A stretch of 64,000 bases of DNA from Oscillatoriales cyanobacterium (GTDB taxonomy: Bacteria > Cyanobacteriota > Cyanobacteriia > Cyanobacteriales > Laspinemataceae), in NCBI GenBank assembly GCA_011390955.1, contig JAABRM010000014.1, positions 62,001-126,000 on the forward strand, given 5' to 3'. The notes beneath the pieces were generated by a model. It was not told where the DNA came from, made no database searches, and saw nothing but the letters and a program-made list of their open reading frames with translations. Position numbers and translations under genes: made by a program. This document shows positions 63,901 through 64,000 of the stretch, piece by piece. Within the stretch, counting starts at the first letter, position 1. Every line of letters begins with the position of its first letter.

Positions 63901-64000
63901 GTTTGCATCCCGGGCTTTTCCGCAAGCAATCAAATTCAGTTGGGCTAATTCATCTCGTTCTGATTGGTCGGCGATTAAGGTAATTCCATAGTTTAATTGA
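60922..64000 (-). CDS. Large ATPase-type sensor with GAF and adenylate/guanylate cyclase domains, 5' end outside window
   Basis: The frame is open to the right edge, so at least 1026 residues are present. The first part (LNLIACGKARDANAYQSAREYAEIGLSLL in part; helical TPR-like repeats up to about 550) matches the helical module that follows the AAA ATPase in cyanobacterial serine/threonine kinase-ATPase fusions. A GAF domain follows (near 600-760, EIVLEKLLATLMHIIVENAGAERG in part), then a class III cyclase: TILFSDIRDFTTIS and YIGDAIMALF carry the two metal Asp, and KVKAKGKTEAVGL is typical. It probably makes cAMP or cGMP. The stop lies in a heptamer repeat. Confidence 0.9.
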   Translation of the reverse strand, partial: QLNYGITLIADQSERDELAQLNLIACGKARDANAYQSAREYAEIGLSLLGENAWQRHYDMTLGFHNNLTDISWLCGDLDAMEKFIDLVIHHSQSLLDQVHVYKIQIKAKIAQTKLKEATDIAQELLRKLGVNFPEPLTLKDTEVVTAEITKLIGDRDIEDLLNLPIMTDREKIATLQIANSVIPAAYFSNFLLYPLLTSLSVKLSIQYGNIPESAFGYVCYSIIVHNFWKQVDTGVKFAHLALKLVDKLDAKSTKPEVLNIAGVFTVHRKFHTKETLPILQESYVRSLEVGQLEAAGYSAHNFCLNSFWSGQTLTSLEPQVRAYCNALAQLNQAIAANWCRIHWQSMLNLLGQAEYPYILSGSALQETELLSHLREANDFFGLYFFCLQKLMLCYLFEEISSAQSYIFEIKKYLNAVVSTVGIPALYLYDSLTALAAVSSASEELSEVLQRVEENQSQLQQDWADYAPMNHQHKVDLVAAEKCRVLGEKVEAMELYDRAIAGAKANEYIQEEALANELAAKFYLAWGKDKIARVYMMDAHYCYGRWGATAKVKQLEENYPQLCSASTAKTANSRTLNTRMTSNSTNTTMLDLATTIKSTNAISSEIVLEKLLATLMHIIVENAGAERGILILPRGQDLWVEATKEPESDNVSVLQSLALNQFTRLSAKIVNYVARTRETLVLNNATAEGNFTDDPYIQQYQCQSIACTPLINRGVLQGIIYLENNLTTAAFTEERLALLRTLAGQAAISLENARLYDACKRFVPDQFLSFLEKKSLVDVQLGDQVEREMTILFSDIRDFTTISEQMTPAENFAFINEYLGFMEPEIQKHGGFIDKYIGDAIMALFPNSADDAVQGSLAMLEQLKKYNLSRQERNLPPVRIGIGLHTGMLMLGIVGGMGRMDGTAIGDAVNLGSRVEGLTKSYGASLLITAQTWQGLKNPLEYDLRFVDKVKAKGKTEAVGLFEVFSADPPDLREAKNATKEQFEKAIMLYYMGNIPEAARLFQECVNYHPGDRAALCYRDRCLGV

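Overview
This window is a piece of a cyanobacterial chromosome. The HIP1 octamer GCGATCGC is everywhere, and there are hallmark cyanobacterial genes: apcF (phycobilisome core), a type I glutamine synthetase, xisH/xisI, a DUF1995 protein and large CBS/GAF/PAS sensor kinases. The many short tandem and dispersed repeats between genes, the toxin-antitoxin remnants and the type I-D CRISPR effector genes suggest a filamentous, Oscillatoriales-like organism. The genus cannot be fixed from the sequence alone.

Layout. 0.1-7.8 kb: a phosphorelay cluster (a giant CBS-GAF-PAS histidine kinase, two response regulator-kinase hybrids and one single-domain receiver). 8-17 kb: housekeeping and accessory genes (HAD phosphatase, PPP-type phosphatase, DUF1995, a compact type II restriction-modification pair, cysteine desulfurase, a lipoprotein with phospholipase-D and ComEA-like domains). 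17-22.6 kb: a decayed toxin-antitoxin pair, YjbQ, a metal ABC permease without its ATPase, a Dam-like methylase and a Uma2 protein. 22.6-31.8 kb is the most accessory part: repeat blocks, an unusual 766-residue DnaJ-C/glycine-zipper protein, a vWA-MoxR-associated-type HTH protein, a repeat-rich probable surface protein, a PIN toxin pair, and a freestanding polymorphic-toxin-like domain translationally coupled to a candidate immunity gene.

31.8-40.5 kb: a core-like block (glnA, apcF, tlyA-type methyltransferase, a dihydroorotase-like protein with an altered metal motif, a double histidine phosphatase) with another damaged toxin-antitoxin pair and small MITE-like elements. 40.5-46.1 kb: xisHI, a HigBA-type pair, three antitoxin-like genes without partners (two from a recent duplication), a Uma2 protein and an SGNH hydrolase. 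46.4-55.7 kb: a complete type I-D CRISPR interference operon (cas10d, csc2, csc1, cas3', cas6) preceded on the same strand by two small genes (winged-helix-like and DUF433), with a divergent WYL regulator. The shared promoter region carries a perfect inverted repeat over the -10 box. No cas1, cas2, cas4 or CRISPR array is in the window.

55.7-64 kb: an Asn-rich exported protein, an IS630 N-terminal fragment, an oligopeptide-type solute-binding lipoprotein, LarB, and the 3' part of a large ATPase-GAF-adenylate/guanylate cyclase protein that runs off the right edge.

The themes of the window are signalling, anti-invader and addiction modules in various states of decay, and active small-repeat dynamics that have repeatedly reshaped gene ends (the immunity-gene tail, an antitoxin tail, the cyclase stop codon, a copied Uma2 start).
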